Assembly (NCBI GenBank): GCA_005281725.1
Contig: SSBO01000012.1
Location: forward strand, 24,055,618 to 24,119,617
DNA length: 64,000 nt
Direction: 5' to 3'
Origin: Wuchereria bancrofti
Lineage: Eukaryota; Nematoda; Chromadorea; Rhabditida; Onchocercidae
Shown here: positions 1 to 12,170 of the stretch, piece by piece
How the letters are laid out: every line of letters begins with the position of its first letter
Numbering within the stretch: the stretch's first letter is position 1
The notes under the pieces: generated by a model
Seen by the model: the letters and a program-made list of their open reading frames with translations, nothing else
The model's database searches: none
Told to the model about the DNA's origin: nothing
Made by a program: the position numbers and the translations under genes

Positions 1-992
1 GCTTAACCATAAGAAAAAAAGTATTAACTAACCGGAATATCGTATTCTGAGGAGATCTAATGGATGACATGCAATGGTGCTTGTTATACCACCGATGAAG
101 CCACCGATCAGATGTTCGTATTTTTCCATTCGACTTCATCAATATCGTTATTACTGCAAAAGATAAATCGTTTCTATCGTCTGCTCTGCAACTAATATGT
201 CCTTGAACGCATTTAGGCTACCGCGCAGTACCTATCCAATTTCAGAAAAAAAATATTGTTTTTCGTACAAATGCGCCGGATCGAAGTACATTTTGGAAGG
301 TCATAGAGCAAGAAAAAAGTCAATGAAGAAGAAAATTTATTGGTGAGCTCATGGATCAATATTACTGATAAAAGTAAGCATAAATGATTGATTAATTAAT
401 TTATGCCATGTTGCAAATGTTATTTCAGAATGGCACAAACTATTCTACCTAATATTTACATTGCACTTTGATTTTTGATGCAAATATATTTACCTATACG
501 GTAAATATATTTGATGTTTTTGATGCATTATACTGTTATCATAAATATATTTTATGAGTTCAGTGAAGATTCAAACTCAAAAAATTTCCAATTTACAATT
601 TTGCTACACTGTTTTTAAATTATTCAAATGAATCTAAACTATAGCTTACTTGTTCAATTTTACATCAAAATATGAAAGATGAAGATACAATTTTTACTCA
701 ATATCATCTCACATATAAATAACTTTTAGCAAAGATTCCATCATATCATCTCAATTATCTGAAATCATGTAAAAAACACTTAACAAAAGCATACCTCTAA
801 TAATTGTCATCATTAATATCAACATCCATCTCTCTCATATTCGATATCAGAAAATCCGATTTGAGAATCGAAAGAGATTTAATTAATATTTATATTGCAT
901 AATAAACTTAGTGAAACCGTTCCTCGCAAAGTGTTTCAGAATCGCTTTGATGCAACGATAAACTCAAATTTTTGAGATTTTATTTTCTGGAT

Positions 993-1047
993 GGGAGGAA
1001 AAGGGGAGAGGGGAAGAGAGAGAGGGGAAGGGGAGAAAGAGAGGGAA
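993..1047 (+). repeat. 55-nt uninterrupted polypurine tract
   Basis: Every base is A or G, mostly GGGGA and GAGA blocks. The reverse strand is therefore an all-pyrimidine run. It is low-complexity sequence in the non-coding flank upstream of baf-1. The weak reverse-strand open frame over it is Ser/Pro/Leu-rich and is not considered a gene. Confidence 0.9.
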
Positions 1048-1406
1048 CGGAAGGAGTGATAGAGACTGAAACTGCAATTAGATAGCACTGTCTTTCGATT
1101 GACGAAAGATTGCTAAAAAGGTAGAAAATAGTGAGGAAATGAGAGAGAGTATGTATTGTGATGGAGAAGTGAGAGGAAGTAAGAAATATCATGACAGATT
1201 GAGGAGATAACTAGAGAGCAATAAGATTAATTGAATATTATACATAATGAGATGTGGAAAATGATTGAAAGAGTACGGTAAAGTGTTGTAGCAAGATGTG
1301 AAAGGAATTATGGTTAGAGTGAAAGATAGGTGTTGATAGGATGATTGTACGATGAGTCATCATTAATGAACGATGCGCTTAGTGGTGTTGTTAAGTGAGT
1401 GGGTAG

Positions 1407-1440
1407 CAGATTGGCGCAGTTGGTAGAAGCGCGGGGTGGA
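1407..1440 (+). pseudogene. Possible tRNA 5'-half fragment
   Basis: The bases TGGCGCAGTTGG match the tRNA A-box pattern and are followed by GCGC, which could close a D-arm stem. No anticodon stem-loop or T-arm (B box) follows, so this cannot be a complete tRNA. It is either a decayed tRNA copy or a chance match. Confidence 0.25.
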
Positions 1441-1813
1441 TTTATGCTATCTAATAGCACTATGCTATTTTAGGTTTTAAGTTTTGATCGATTTATTAAG
1501 TTTTAACGGTATATTTTTCTAATAATGCCAAATCGATTTCTAATTATTTGATTGATGAATGATTAATGAATACAATAATAGGATCGTTTATGGCTGTGGT
1601 ACTAAATTATTTATTTGAATTATTGATAATTTTATTACTAAATTATTTACATTTATGGCATATTGAATTTATTATTCGATAAATATATTCATTACATGAA
1701 TTAAATTATTGTAATATTTACAGGGAAGAAAATTACAGGGAAATCTCATTTCTCAAGTAAAAAGTACGAGAAGTTGGTATTTTCCAAACAGTTTATTTAT
1801 TGATTTGATCACA

Positions 1814-2662
1814 ATGACTAGTACATCTGTGAAACATCGTGAATTTGTTTCTGAACCAATGGGAGAGAAAGAAGTAACTGCTGTTGCTGGTATTGGACCT
1901 ACATATGGTGAAAAATTAAGTAAGGCTGGTTTTGATAAGGTAATTTGTCCTTTAATTGTATTTGTAATTCTTACATAATGCTTAATGCCTTTATCATATT
2001 ATTTATTATCATTTAATATCACTTTTTATTATTTAATACGATCCTTTCCAATCTTACTTTTTGTTTATTGCAAATATCACGTCGAAAAATTTATAATTTG
2101 TTGTTTAATAGTTCACTGAATCATTCAGTAACATATACATGAATTAATCAACTTTTAACGAAATACAGAAGCATTACTTCTTTTAAAGTTGAAATTTGAC
2201 GAGTGTAAAATATTCGAACGTTATTATATTTTAATTCATGTTTCGGTGTGAAAGTGAATCTTCCAATCACTCTACTATACAATCTCTTTTTAAATCGTCC
2301 ATGAAATATACTTCCGCTACACCGCAAGCATTATTCATTCTTACTTGTAGTTCTATGATACGATTGGTTTCTTACGTTTCGAAGTCTTTTTCTCTTTATT
2401 AAAAGGATGATGCATTTTTTGCAGGCTTATGTTCTGTTTGGACAATTTCTCCTTTTGAAGAAAGAGAAAGAACTTTTCGTTGATTGGTTAAAGGTGAGTT
2501 TATTAATGTTTTCTGTGGTGCATTCGGGTGAGGTGATTTGTGTAAATAATTTGACCGCACTGTTTAATATTCTTTTCATTGCAGGAAGTAGCCGGAGTAA
2601 GCAGCAATCATGCCTTATCAGCTTATAATTGCTTAAATGAATGGAGTGAGCAGTACATTTAA
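1814..2662 (+). CDS. baf-1: Barrier-to-autointegration factor (BAF)
   Basis: BAF is a small dimeric DNA-bridging protein that links chromatin to LEM-domain proteins and lamin at the nuclear envelope and shapes the nucleus after mitosis. Three exons (1814-1939, 2425-2493, 2585-2662) join in phase 0 to give 90 residues, against 89 in human BAF. The family is clear from the N-terminal [15 protein letters not shown] segment, the helix-hairpin-helix region around [11 protein letters not shown], the motif [13 protein letters not shown], and a C-terminus ending NEWSEQYI that parallels the vertebrate REWCDAFL end. Both introns are GT-AG and the start follows CACA. An AATAAA about 200 nt after the stop (2861-2866) could be its poly(A) signal. 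The identification is very secure. Confidence 0.97.
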
Positions 2663-4347
2663 ATTGTTTCAGTCAATAATACACGAATTGACCGCCTCAC
2701 AAATATTATTTTGTTTATTGCGCCATTCATTTGAATTATTTTAGACAATATTTATTCATTAAAGCGGATGGGAATATCTCTAGTATGCCGCAAAAGATTT
2801 CGATTTATGTTACGATTTATGTTTAATAACAAAACAATACAATGTAGTTTTGTTATTCATAATAAATGGGTGAATTATTAAAGTTTCCTAAAAAAAAAAT
2901 GTTTGTTTTGGAAGATTAATTAGTTTTTGTAAAGAATAATAATTTTATTAAACGTAAATTGCATGTGAAAGAGAAGTTTAAATGATAAAAGGAGGCTGCG
3001 GAAAATAAGAAAGAGCTAAAAAGAATTTTGGTTCAAAATAATATTTACGTTGGACATTTGCTTACATTTGATTGCAGTTTGTAATGTTGGTCATAAAGAA
3101 ATGATGAGTTGACAGTGTTATGATTAGTTGGTAATTGACAGATAATAATTCAATGTTACGTGTTCCACAGCTAGTGATAATCATGAGCTTAGGCAATAAG
3201 CAATTTCAAAATGAAGTAAACAAGGATGTTCTTAAAAAAATAAGAAATTCTAAGCGAAAGAAAGTAGATCAACTACAAATTTCCAATATGAGAATAACTG
3301 TTACCAGCTAGTATGTGAACTGTTGCGTTATCATGTAAATTGCCTCAGTTGACTTGTGAATTGTTTTTGGATCTCGGCGTTTTATTCTGAATAAAAAGAA
3401 TCTGTGTTATTGTACAAGTCAAATGATAGTAATGTAAATGAATAAGTGGAAAATTTAACGGTTTATTTAATTGGTATTAACTGAATGGTTTACTTAATTG
3501 GTATTTCACTTAATAGCGAGCTATTTTGACCACCATTTCTTTTTTTTTTTTTTTTAGTTCAAAAAATGTGGCACATACTATTTTCGTGCACAACATTTAG
3601 TGGCTCTCGTATTTTTTGTCTTGTCTTTGTAGTATGATCAATTTAATACCCGTCGAAGAAAAGGCAGGAAATAATTTTTAGATGCTTAGCTGTTCCATTA
3701 ATCATAGTTAGCATGGTTAGTTGAGGTAAAGTATAATTTGATGTTACTTCCGGTGGATAATAATTCCAATTTGTGGAAAGGGATTTACCTTACAGTATTA
3801 AAGGGCTTAAGTAAGCGATAATAAGTAAGCATTATAAGTTATCAAGGAAATATGTAAATAGACGGGTGATTTATTTAATACGAATAAGCATTTCATTAAA
3901 ATGAAGCATTTCATTAAAATGATAATAAAAGTCTCTCTTATTTAAATATCTTTTTTACATATCTTTTTTATTTAAATAAATGAAATAAAAAATTGTTTTT
4001 TTGATTTTGTACATGCTTGGGTATTCTCCTGGTAATATTTCCTTGGGAGATAAGGGGATGAGCATGATTCTTTGTTTTGTAAGCATGCAAGCATGCATGC
4101 ATGCATGCATGATTGAATGAAGAACATGCTATGCGTGCGGATAGGTCAGTGAAGCATTTGGTAGAATGAAGGTTAAGCAATTATTCATGGTCAAGAGGTC
4201 AAACAATAAAACATTTTCTTTGCTAGCAGTCGGGTCGTAGTCTTTGATGGAGGAATACGGGAGATAACGATTGAATTTGTGAGAGGTAAAATGAAAGATG
4301 TGATAAGTTTGTTTACAATAGGAAAGAGTGCAAATACATCATATAAT
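2663..4347. other. Intergenic region between baf-1 and psmd-9
   Basis: It contains the baf-1 3' end with a candidate AATAAA at 2861-2866, A+T-rich sequence, a T tract near 3540 and a GCAT microsatellite near 4.1 kb. No further coding exon could be supported. The psmd-9 promoter should lie in its right part. Confidence 0.6.
4083..4111 (+). repeat. GCAT tetranucleotide microsatellite
   Basis: Repeated ATGC/GCAT units, self-complementary, lie about 240 nt upstream of the psmd-9 start. It is simple-sequence DNA with no coding role seen. Confidence 0.85.
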
Positions 4348-6288
4348 ATGGAGTCGGGAAAGGAGAATGATAAACAAAAGGTCACGATGGATTCGGTGAA
4401 AAAACTTATAGCAGCACGAGATGAAATTGATCGACGAATTGCTAAAGAAGAAGAAGTTCTTAAAATAGTTAGCTTTTTTTCTTTATTTTTATCTTCTCAG
4501 TCATGTTGAAGTAACATTTGATTCTATAAAAATAATGGGAATAAATGATTATTAAGTTAGTTAATATATTCTCTCTCTCTCTCATATACTCATGATAACT
4601 ATAGATTATTAAGTTATTTCCTCTCTGTTTAATTCTTTTCTTCATCAAATTTAATCATTTCTGTCTTTTCTTTTAAAACACTGTATGACTTGATGAATTA
4701 TAATTTTTTATCTATGTTAATTTAAGAAATAATATGTTATGTTTCTTAGAATAATGTTGAAAATCTTCGCGTAATTTTCTGAAATTAATTAATTAATTTG
4801 CAGAATAATATCGATATGAAGCAAAGTTTAGTGGATACGGAAGGTTTTCCCATTACATCTGTCGATGTATACTCAGTGAGGCAAGCACGATGTGCGATTA
4901 TATGTGCACAAAATGATCGCCAAAAATTAACTTCTGAAATTGAAAAAGCTATGCTTACTTTACATCAACAAAAACGAGATTGCGCAACAATATGCAAGTA
5001 ATATTATATTGCTGATTTGCAAGTAACACTACATTGCAATTAAACAGAGTTTGTGAATCTATTTTTCTCATTTCTTCTTTATTTAACTCATATTATGCAA
5101 ATTTTCAGTGAGCATGCAGTAGTAACAACAACAGATGATATTCCAATAGTGCATCGTACCAGTAATGCTCCATTTGCAAAAGTAGCCAAAGTAATGAATG
5201 CTTCGCCAGCTTTTCAAGCAGTCAGTACTTTATCTATCCATGTAATAACATTTCTTAAGCGATATTTATAATGAAATCATTGATATAGTGCACTGAGAAG
5301 TTTGAGCAATACCCACATAACCTGGTTTGCTTCTCATCCTAATGTTTGTTTGTGTTAGGGAATTCCAATTTCAATCTGGTTTTGCTCATACTCTGAAAGT
5401 CTTCTTTCTCAAAATTGATTTATTTAAGAAAAGAATGATTACAAGTTTGTAAGTATTTCATATCATTTAGGGTTTAAAGGATGGCGATCAATTAATACAG
5501 TTTGGTTCATTACATGCTGGCAATTTCACCGATATAAAAGAACTTGGTGTTGTTGTACAAAACTCTATGGATGTAAGTGTTTCATTTCGAAGTATCTTAA
5601 TGACTTGACATGTTTTTCTTGCAAAAGAGGAGAGAAAAGAGAATTTAATTTTTTCTCTACTTCTTACAGCATTGTTTTTCCATCAATTTATCATGTACAT
5701 TGTCGATGAAATCGTTTCGAATACATTTTATTGTCTTTTAATCAAATTAATATCCTTTCATGGCTCACTGTTATAAGTTTTAACTGTATTTCCTCATGAA
5801 TGACGAGATAGGCGTCATATTCAAATGATAAGATAAAAAAAAAGTTGAATATACTGGATCACTTATGTACTTGAAATTGTACTTGAAAATTGAATATACT
5901 GGATCACTTATGTACTTTAACATACCAATACCAAATAACTAAGTAGCTGAGCTATCTCGAAGTTATAAATTATATCATTTCCCACCAATTAAGTAATTGA
6001 AGTGATCGTTAATTTGAGCAGCTATTTATATGATTATATTGCAACAAGATTATATTTATTATCATAACATATTGAATTCATTAGGTTTAATAATTTGACA
6101 ACTTTGCGTATTGAGTGGGAAAAACTGATCATGGACAAAATACTTTCCTTAGTATATTGCAGAAACCAATACGAGTAACAGTGCTAAGAGATAGCAGGCC
6201 GATACGTTTAGAACTTGTACCACGAACGTGGCCTGGTAAGGGCACTCTCGGATGTTCCGTACTTCCAGTCACTCCTGCTCATATATGA
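4348..6288 (+). CDS. psmd-9: 26S proteasome non-ATPase regulatory subunit 9 (p27 assembly chaperone)
   Basis: PSMD9/Nas2 is a PDZ-domain chaperone that binds ATPase subunits while the proteasome 19S base is assembled. Five exons (4348-4467, 4804-4997, 5109-5220, 5471-5572, 6163-6288) keep phase and give 217 residues; human PSMD9 has 223. The N-terminal helical part carries LIAARDEIDRRI, then VDTEGFPITSVDVY and VRQARCAIICAQND, all strongly PSMD9-like. The C-terminal PDZ domain contains FAKVAKVMNASPAFQAGLK, the GDQLIQFGSL strand and the ending TWPGKGTLGCSVLP. The start at 4348 gives a family-like N-terminus; an in-frame ATG at 4291 would add 19 residues and cannot be excluded. The next gene converges on it from the other strand, about 475 bp away. 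Confidence 0.95.
5845..5917 (+). repeat. 28-bp direct repeat, two copies, in psmd-9 intron 4
   Basis: The same 28 bases, beginning TTGAATATACTGG and ending TATGTACTT, occur at 5845-5872 and 5890-5917. A partly similar 17-nt spacer separates them. It looks like a local duplication inside the long last intron. Confidence 0.85.
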
Positions 6289-6762
6289 ATCTTTCCATTA
6301 TGATATACACTTATGTATATTATTAATCGCCACAGGTGGGATATAGTAGTATAATGTTATTATTTGCTGATATATTTCTGTTTTTTAGTAAGGTTTTTTG
6401 TTTGTTACATGTAAAATCCAATATCACTTATTACTATTTATCCAAATCATTTAGTATTGATACTACTTATAACATAGCAAAACAACATAATAAGAATGGA
6501 AACTTTTCAAGAAAAAAAATTAAAAAAAAACTCTGTTCCAATGTAAAACGAGAAATGTCTGCTAAGAGATACAAATACAATATAAAATTGTAAATATTCC
6601 TTGGTACAATAAAACTGAAGAGCCAAAAGGGCATGAGACCACAATATATATAGCAAAAAAATTCCTTATATTATATAAACACAACAACAATAGTATTCTC
6701 TGCATGTAAGGAAGGAAAACGAGCTTATGGCCAATAAATAAAAGAATGGAAGTGTATTATTG
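6289..6762. other. Convergent intergenic region psmd-9 / hrpl-1
   Basis: The two genes end towards each other here, so this should hold both 3'UTRs. An AATAAA at 6608-6613 on the + strand could serve psmd-9. An open frame on the + strand (about 6336-6593) is Lys/Asn/Ile-rich, has no family signal and is treated as spurious. Confidence 0.6.
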
Positions 6763-9700
6763 TCACATTCGAAAATCTTTCCCATCACGACCACCAGCAA
6801 ATGCCAACTTCACAATATACGGTGCTTTGCCAACTGGAATATTCTTCATAGTAACTCAATAAAGATGTGAAAGTATCTTATGATAATCAAACAAAAAAGT
6901 GCCATATATCACTTGGCAGACAATTTGAAATAGCAAATTTTGCTAATCAGCTTTCATATTTCAGTGATATATAAACTTTTTTCATGTTCTCAACTAATGA
7001 TGGAGCATTAGCAGAGGTTTACAGTGGAAATGTGACCTTAGCCAATCAGTTTCTCTAAATTCATATATTAAAGAAGTCATGAGAACATCAAAAAACCTAC
7101 CAGGACTTTCAACTGGCGTGTGGTTCGCCAACATAAGTGCTTCCGTTGCGCGTTCCGTGTTAGGAAATTCGCAGATTCCAGCTGAACTACGTTCCGAACG
7201 TTGTGGAAAAATGACCACTTTGTCTGGTGCTACAGCTCCCTTGTCAACAAATAGCTAAAATACCTTAATTTTTCTACCACATGTCAATCCAAGGATACTA
7301 TGTATAAATTCATTTCTCTAAAAATATTACATTAATCAGAAATTCTTCACTTAATAATTAGTATGCCTGCATTCTATGCGCAGTTCCTGATTGATATGTT
7401 AACACTTCTCTCCCTTAGAGAAACGGCGGCAAGTATTTGATTATGACTTTATATTTAAACCAAAAATGTACCTCTTTGAGCTTCTCTTCTGTCATTGTCA
7501 CGGGAGCATTGTACCAATGTAACACGTGCGTTGGTTTCACAATCCGATTTCGTGCCGCCAATTCGGGCGTCGTATAACGCTGATTGCGACTGTTTGTGTA
7601 ATCTCTGCATATTGCTACATCAATTGTTGTTCAAAAAAGCAACTATTCTTGATAATTACTAGTTTTGGTTGTGAAGTTTACAACCAGACAATTTCTTACA
7701 CTGCCTAGTCTTATTTTATTCCAATCTTAAAGGTATGAAAATTTGCCCTTCTCCAATAGAAATTTGATCATTTTGTGTTTTACCTGTATGAAGGCGTCCC
7801 ATCCGGCAATATAAACGGATCACGTATTTCGTGCAAAATTTGCTGTTTAGATGGTCTGAGGGCAAGCTTATTGCCGAAAATCATGGTACCATGCAGATTA
7901 TCGATTGTTGTGTAGACTTGACGTACGCTACCCAACTGGGCCATAGCCGTATCTGTTTTCGACTTCATAAATTTTATCTGAAACAATTGCCACTGAATCT
8001 AACATAATTTTAAGAATTCAATAAAATATAGGCAAAAATAAATCACAGCAACTCTTTCTCATAGCTAATAAAATCAGACAATATCACGAATTACCTTATT
8101 GCAGTTACCATAAAGACACAATAGATTAAATAATTTATCGCAGTTAAAATTATCCTGATCAATGCCATAAATCATCATCACGGGACCATCGCCATTGTAA
8201 TAATCACGTTCATCTTCGTAGAGACCAGCACTTCCTGCAATATAAGCCTTCACATAACTCACATAATACAATGGATCTTTCAAATACACAGATCAAGGCA
8301 CTAGAGAATTTTCAGAATCAGAAAGCAGAAAAAGGTCACAATCTAAACATACAAAAGTTGGAACAAAACGGAATTACTGATGGGAAAACAATACTACCAG
8401 TAAGATCACCAAGATCATCAAACTAGTATTGGCAATATTAATCATAAGAAACAGATGTTAAATTCTTAACAGTTCGTTAAAGCAGTTGCGGTTTTCATAA
8501 TTTTGAGAGGTGCTTGGAACAGAACCATTCCCACTTTCGATTATTTCAATTACCAATCATCCCTTACATTGAACTTCCAAATTTTGAATTTCAAAATATA
8601 ATTGGTTCTTGTAATAACTTTCCACGATTTTTTTATGCAAATTAAAAAGTATATTATTTAGAGTAAATTGAAATATAACCTCTTCCACGTGCATATCCTC
8701 CTCGGACATAACCAGCATCACCACGACCAAATCCACCTCGTCCACCTCCTCTGCTGTAATATCCATCACCACGAGAATAACCATCTCCTCTTCCATATCC
8801 TTCAGTTCTTCCATATCCTCCATCGTATTCATCATAGTTGCCACGACCTCTACCATAGCTGCCACCATAACGATCCTCATGATAACTATAGTCACCAGGT
8901 GGACCACCGCGACCTCGTCCACTATATCCTCCTATAAGTAGGCATTTTAAAATTATTAGAAGAAATTAATGCTTGATCAAGTCATACGTATCCTTCGCAT
9001 GAACAGTCAATCATGAAAATCTGCATCGTCAATACTTGAACCACTCGCCACGCCAAAAAGTACCATAACATACCGTAACTTGGAGGTCCACGTGGTCCAG
9101 GTGCTGAAAAGAGGGAAAGAGAAATTATGGTATCAAACGAACCATTAAAACTATATCAAACAGTATGTTTTGATGAAATGGGAAAATTGTAATAAATAAG
9201 AAAAAATTACGTCCTCCGCGTGGTCCCGCATCATTCAGCAACGTCTTCCGAGGTTCCTCCGTGTACTCTGAAATAGCACCCAGGAATGAATTTTAACATA
9301 CAGAATATACCTTTTTATATCATGCGCAATCTGAAACGAAAAAAAATCATGCAGCAACGCCGACCTTTGCAGCCTTGTATGAAATGTAAAGAAAGATGCA
9401 GAAGAATTCAGCGACTTATCCATCATTCAGGATCCGAGTATCACTCGAACAACGCAACATAATGGTATCAACGAACCTTATCCAGGTAATACATAAACTT
9501 AAGCCTGTAGGCCATCACCACTGCTACATAATTTCTTCCACACCGCAAGCTCTTTTGCGGTAGAAACCTGCAGAAAAGGGATGCGATCACGTTTAAGGCC
9601 AATAATTAAGAAGCCCTCATAACAGTTCTCGTAGTTTCTTCGTTTTTATATCCCTTTCTTTCTGTGTATGTGTATGCAATGCATTCCAATGGTGTACGCC

Positions 9701-11620
9701 ATTAAGTGTCCATTAAGATGCGTCAATCCTACCAACCTGTTTTACCTTTCGCTTACTCTCTTCCCTGTTAATATCATTTATACGATTTACGACGACAGTT
9801 GCGAATGATAGTTGTACTGCATTAATGATAATATGAAGAAATATTTGTTTCTCTCAATTTCCCAGTACGATGCCACTTTTCATATTTGTGATGCTGAATG
9901 CAGCTGCACTTAAGTTGCAATCGGTACCTGTTGTTTTGACTATTTTCTGCACCAACTCAGAAAATATGCCTTCTACGATGAACCTCTTTATATTGTTGCT
10001 GATGCTGATGATGCTGATGCTGCTGATGATAATTGTGGAGATGGTGGTGATGATTGAGGGTGTTGATAATAATAATGATGGTGATAGTGATGACGTTGAG
10101 AAATGCAACACATCAGTAGATTATCTGCGATCTTTTCATGTTGGTATTGTTATATGTGTTGATGGTAGTTAAAATTTGTTGTTGCTTTCCCGACCCTCGA
10201 TCCACTTATAGCGACCGTCAGTGTAGTTTGTATGGATGTAATTTTCACACTATACCCTGTAACTTTACATTCACCTGCAACAACATATCCTATGCCAGTC
10301 CCACAACCGTTAACATTTAAATAAACAACCTGATTGTGGCGCCTTTGTGTAATCCCACTGATCACTGTCATTCCGAGTCACTTTCACATGTTCTGGCTGG
10401 AATTAATAATTATGACATCAAATTATGTTTACTAAACTTTAAAAGCTTCATATGAAACGCTATATGTTTTCATGCTCTCAGTTAATGGTAATTAGACAAT
10501 ATATACCATCAAGGAAGTCTTTAGCAGTAAAAGAGAAGCTATTATCTTCTTAGATAATGTAACTAGACAAAAACTGTTCAGATAATAATTCAACAATACC
10601 TAATTTTAAAATCTCGACAATTTTTAACAAGGACTCAGAATACATGAATAACCTTAGCAAATTCGACTTTAAGCGTACAGCATCCAGAGTATATGTCAGC
10701 GCCATTCATCGCATGTTTCGCCTTTTTCGCGATTTCCGCACTTTCAAATTCAACCAATGCTTGCAACATTGTTCGACGTATCATAGCAATACGTCTTACA
10801 AAACCATGTAGTTCACATATCTATAACTTTTAGCTAGACCGAATTTTTTCGACTAACTTTACTGTTTATACTTAATCAATAACTAAAGAAACGCAGCTTA
10901 ACGTTACTCGCATAAAGATATTCAAAGTGTCATCAAATTCTGATTCACCGATGATTTGAATGAGTCATTTTTTTCCGTAACATATGAAAGCAATTCGGAA
11001 TGACTTCAACAACAAGATAGCCAAATATATTAAATAGTAAGAGAATATAAAGGATACCTGATGGATGACATCAACGTTAATGGGATACTGAGCATTGTAA
11101 ATGGTCAATATAAGCACATGATTCGGTGTTTCCGATTCAAGTCCCAGTCGTTGAATCATTTTAGATGTCGAATAATTGAATAAAGCCGCCTGTCCGGCAA
11201 CATAAATTTGATTCGTCTGTGCATAAACGACACATGAACGTGCACCTTCCACTTCCTAAAAACATTGCCACCTCATTTAGATATTCATGCCATGAATGCA
11301 ATTCACTACCGAGATTCACTTTTCTTCTCTAGAAATCGTCACATCAATATCATCCCTAAAACTATATTTGGAAATAAGATACCAACCTCAAATTCCACTA
11401 ATGCCATTCGTTTTCCAGGCATACAAGTAGCATATGATATGGGACCAAAATGCGATAATGCTTCCAACAAATCAGCTTCAGTAGCTTTTGGACTTAAATT
11501 CCGGACATGAACAACTATTGAGGGATCCGGATTAGTCGGATCAACATTGTCATCACGTCTGAAACGTTTTGATGGTGGTACTTGTGATCCACCTTCCTCT
11601 TCTTTCACTTCTGTATCCAT
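6763..11620 (-). CDS. hrpl-1: Heterogeneous nuclear ribonucleoprotein L homologue
   Basis: hnRNP L binds CA-rich RNA and controls splicing and mRNA stability. Twelve exons in consistent phase (11387-11620, 11058-11255, 10653-10820, 10330-10396, 9211-9267, 9074-9103, 8680-8931, 8095-8234, 7784-7977, 7472-7604, 7101-7254, 6763-6854) give 572 residues; human hnRNP L has about 589. Four RRMs follow the hnRNP L/PTB order. RRM1 starts at VVHVRNLSP (about residue 36). RRM2 holds NGADIYSGCCTLKVEFAK, almost identical to the human segment. RRM3 starts MMIYGIDQDNFNCDKLFN. RRM4 has HVLHWYNAPVTMTEEKL and SERSSAGICEF. Between RRM2 and RRM3 (about 235-340) lies an Arg/Gly/Tyr-rich linker. The start codon directly follows a TTTACAG acceptor. 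Intron 4, about 1.06 kb, holds trinucleotide repeats. Confidence 0.95.
9990..10098 (+). repeat. GAT/GCT-rich trinucleotide region in hrpl-1 intron
   Basis: Imperfect GAT, GCT and GGT triplets run for about 100 nt. Because the period is three, open frames appear on both strands (poly-Met/Leu on +, Ile/Ser on -). The region sits inside an intron of a well-supported gene, so neither frame is called coding. Confidence 0.8.
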
Positions 11621-11627
11621 CTGTAAA
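11621..11627 (-). promoter_or_regulatory. Splice acceptor abutting the hrpl-1 start codon
   Basis: On the - strand TTTACAG is followed immediately by ATG. An acceptor in this place means either spliced-leader trans-splicing with essentially no 5'UTR beyond the leader, or a 5'UTR intron. The sequence cannot separate the two. Confidence 0.55.
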
Positions 11628-12170
11628 TCATACTAATCTGTAAGCTTACTTCTAGTAAAATTTTATTCATGCCTTTTCTTTTCGATAGACTGCATTGTTT
11701 GTGAGTAGCAAATATGAACTCATTATTTCTTATTTCTAGCACCGCATAAACAATTGTACATCTTATAATTAATGTTTGAAAGATTCTGCGTCCTATAACG
11801 ACAATGCTAACATTTCGAGTAAAACTACAAAAATGACCATTCATCCACCCACTCATTTTGATAAGTCAACCACGTCCAACCACATATTACCATAGACCTT
11901 CTTCCAATCTCACGCCTTTTCTTCCGGTAGATTTTTTTCCGGTAGACCGGATGGTTGGTTTATGAGTGGAAAGTGTGAAGTGCACATGAAAGATATAACA
12001 AAATGTGAATGTAATTAACTGCAAACTGTGCAATGGTAAGGATAAATAGTTGCAAATTTATCGTGCATGTATGAATTATGAAATGACAACATCAGATAAT
12101 TATAAACATTGCTGATATCATTATTATACAATTAATATAAAATTACACGTATATCTTGTCATATGCATTC
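11628..12170. other. Intergenic region between NEMF and hrpl-1
   Basis: About 0.54 kb separates the NEMF stop from the hrpl-1 start, both on the - strand. It is long for a classical nematode operon gap but not excluded. No coding exon, RNA gene or clear repeat was found. Confidence 0.5.

Larger units (their letters stand above)
1..1813. other. Non-coding flank upstream of baf-1
   Basis: No exon with family similarity was found here. The stretch is A+T rich, apart from a purine-only run near 1 kb and a short tRNA-like A-box fragment near 1.4 kb (both listed separately). A TTTACAG-like acceptor ends near 1722, about 90 nt before the baf-1 start codon, and could be a 5'UTR or spliced-leader acceptor. 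The baf-1 promoter should lie here, but no specific element can be assigned. Confidence 0.6.

Noticed and set aside
8668..8937. Open frame on the + strand rich in His/Leu/Ile
   Set aside because: It is the antisense shadow of the Gly/Tyr/Arg-rich exon of hrpl-1.
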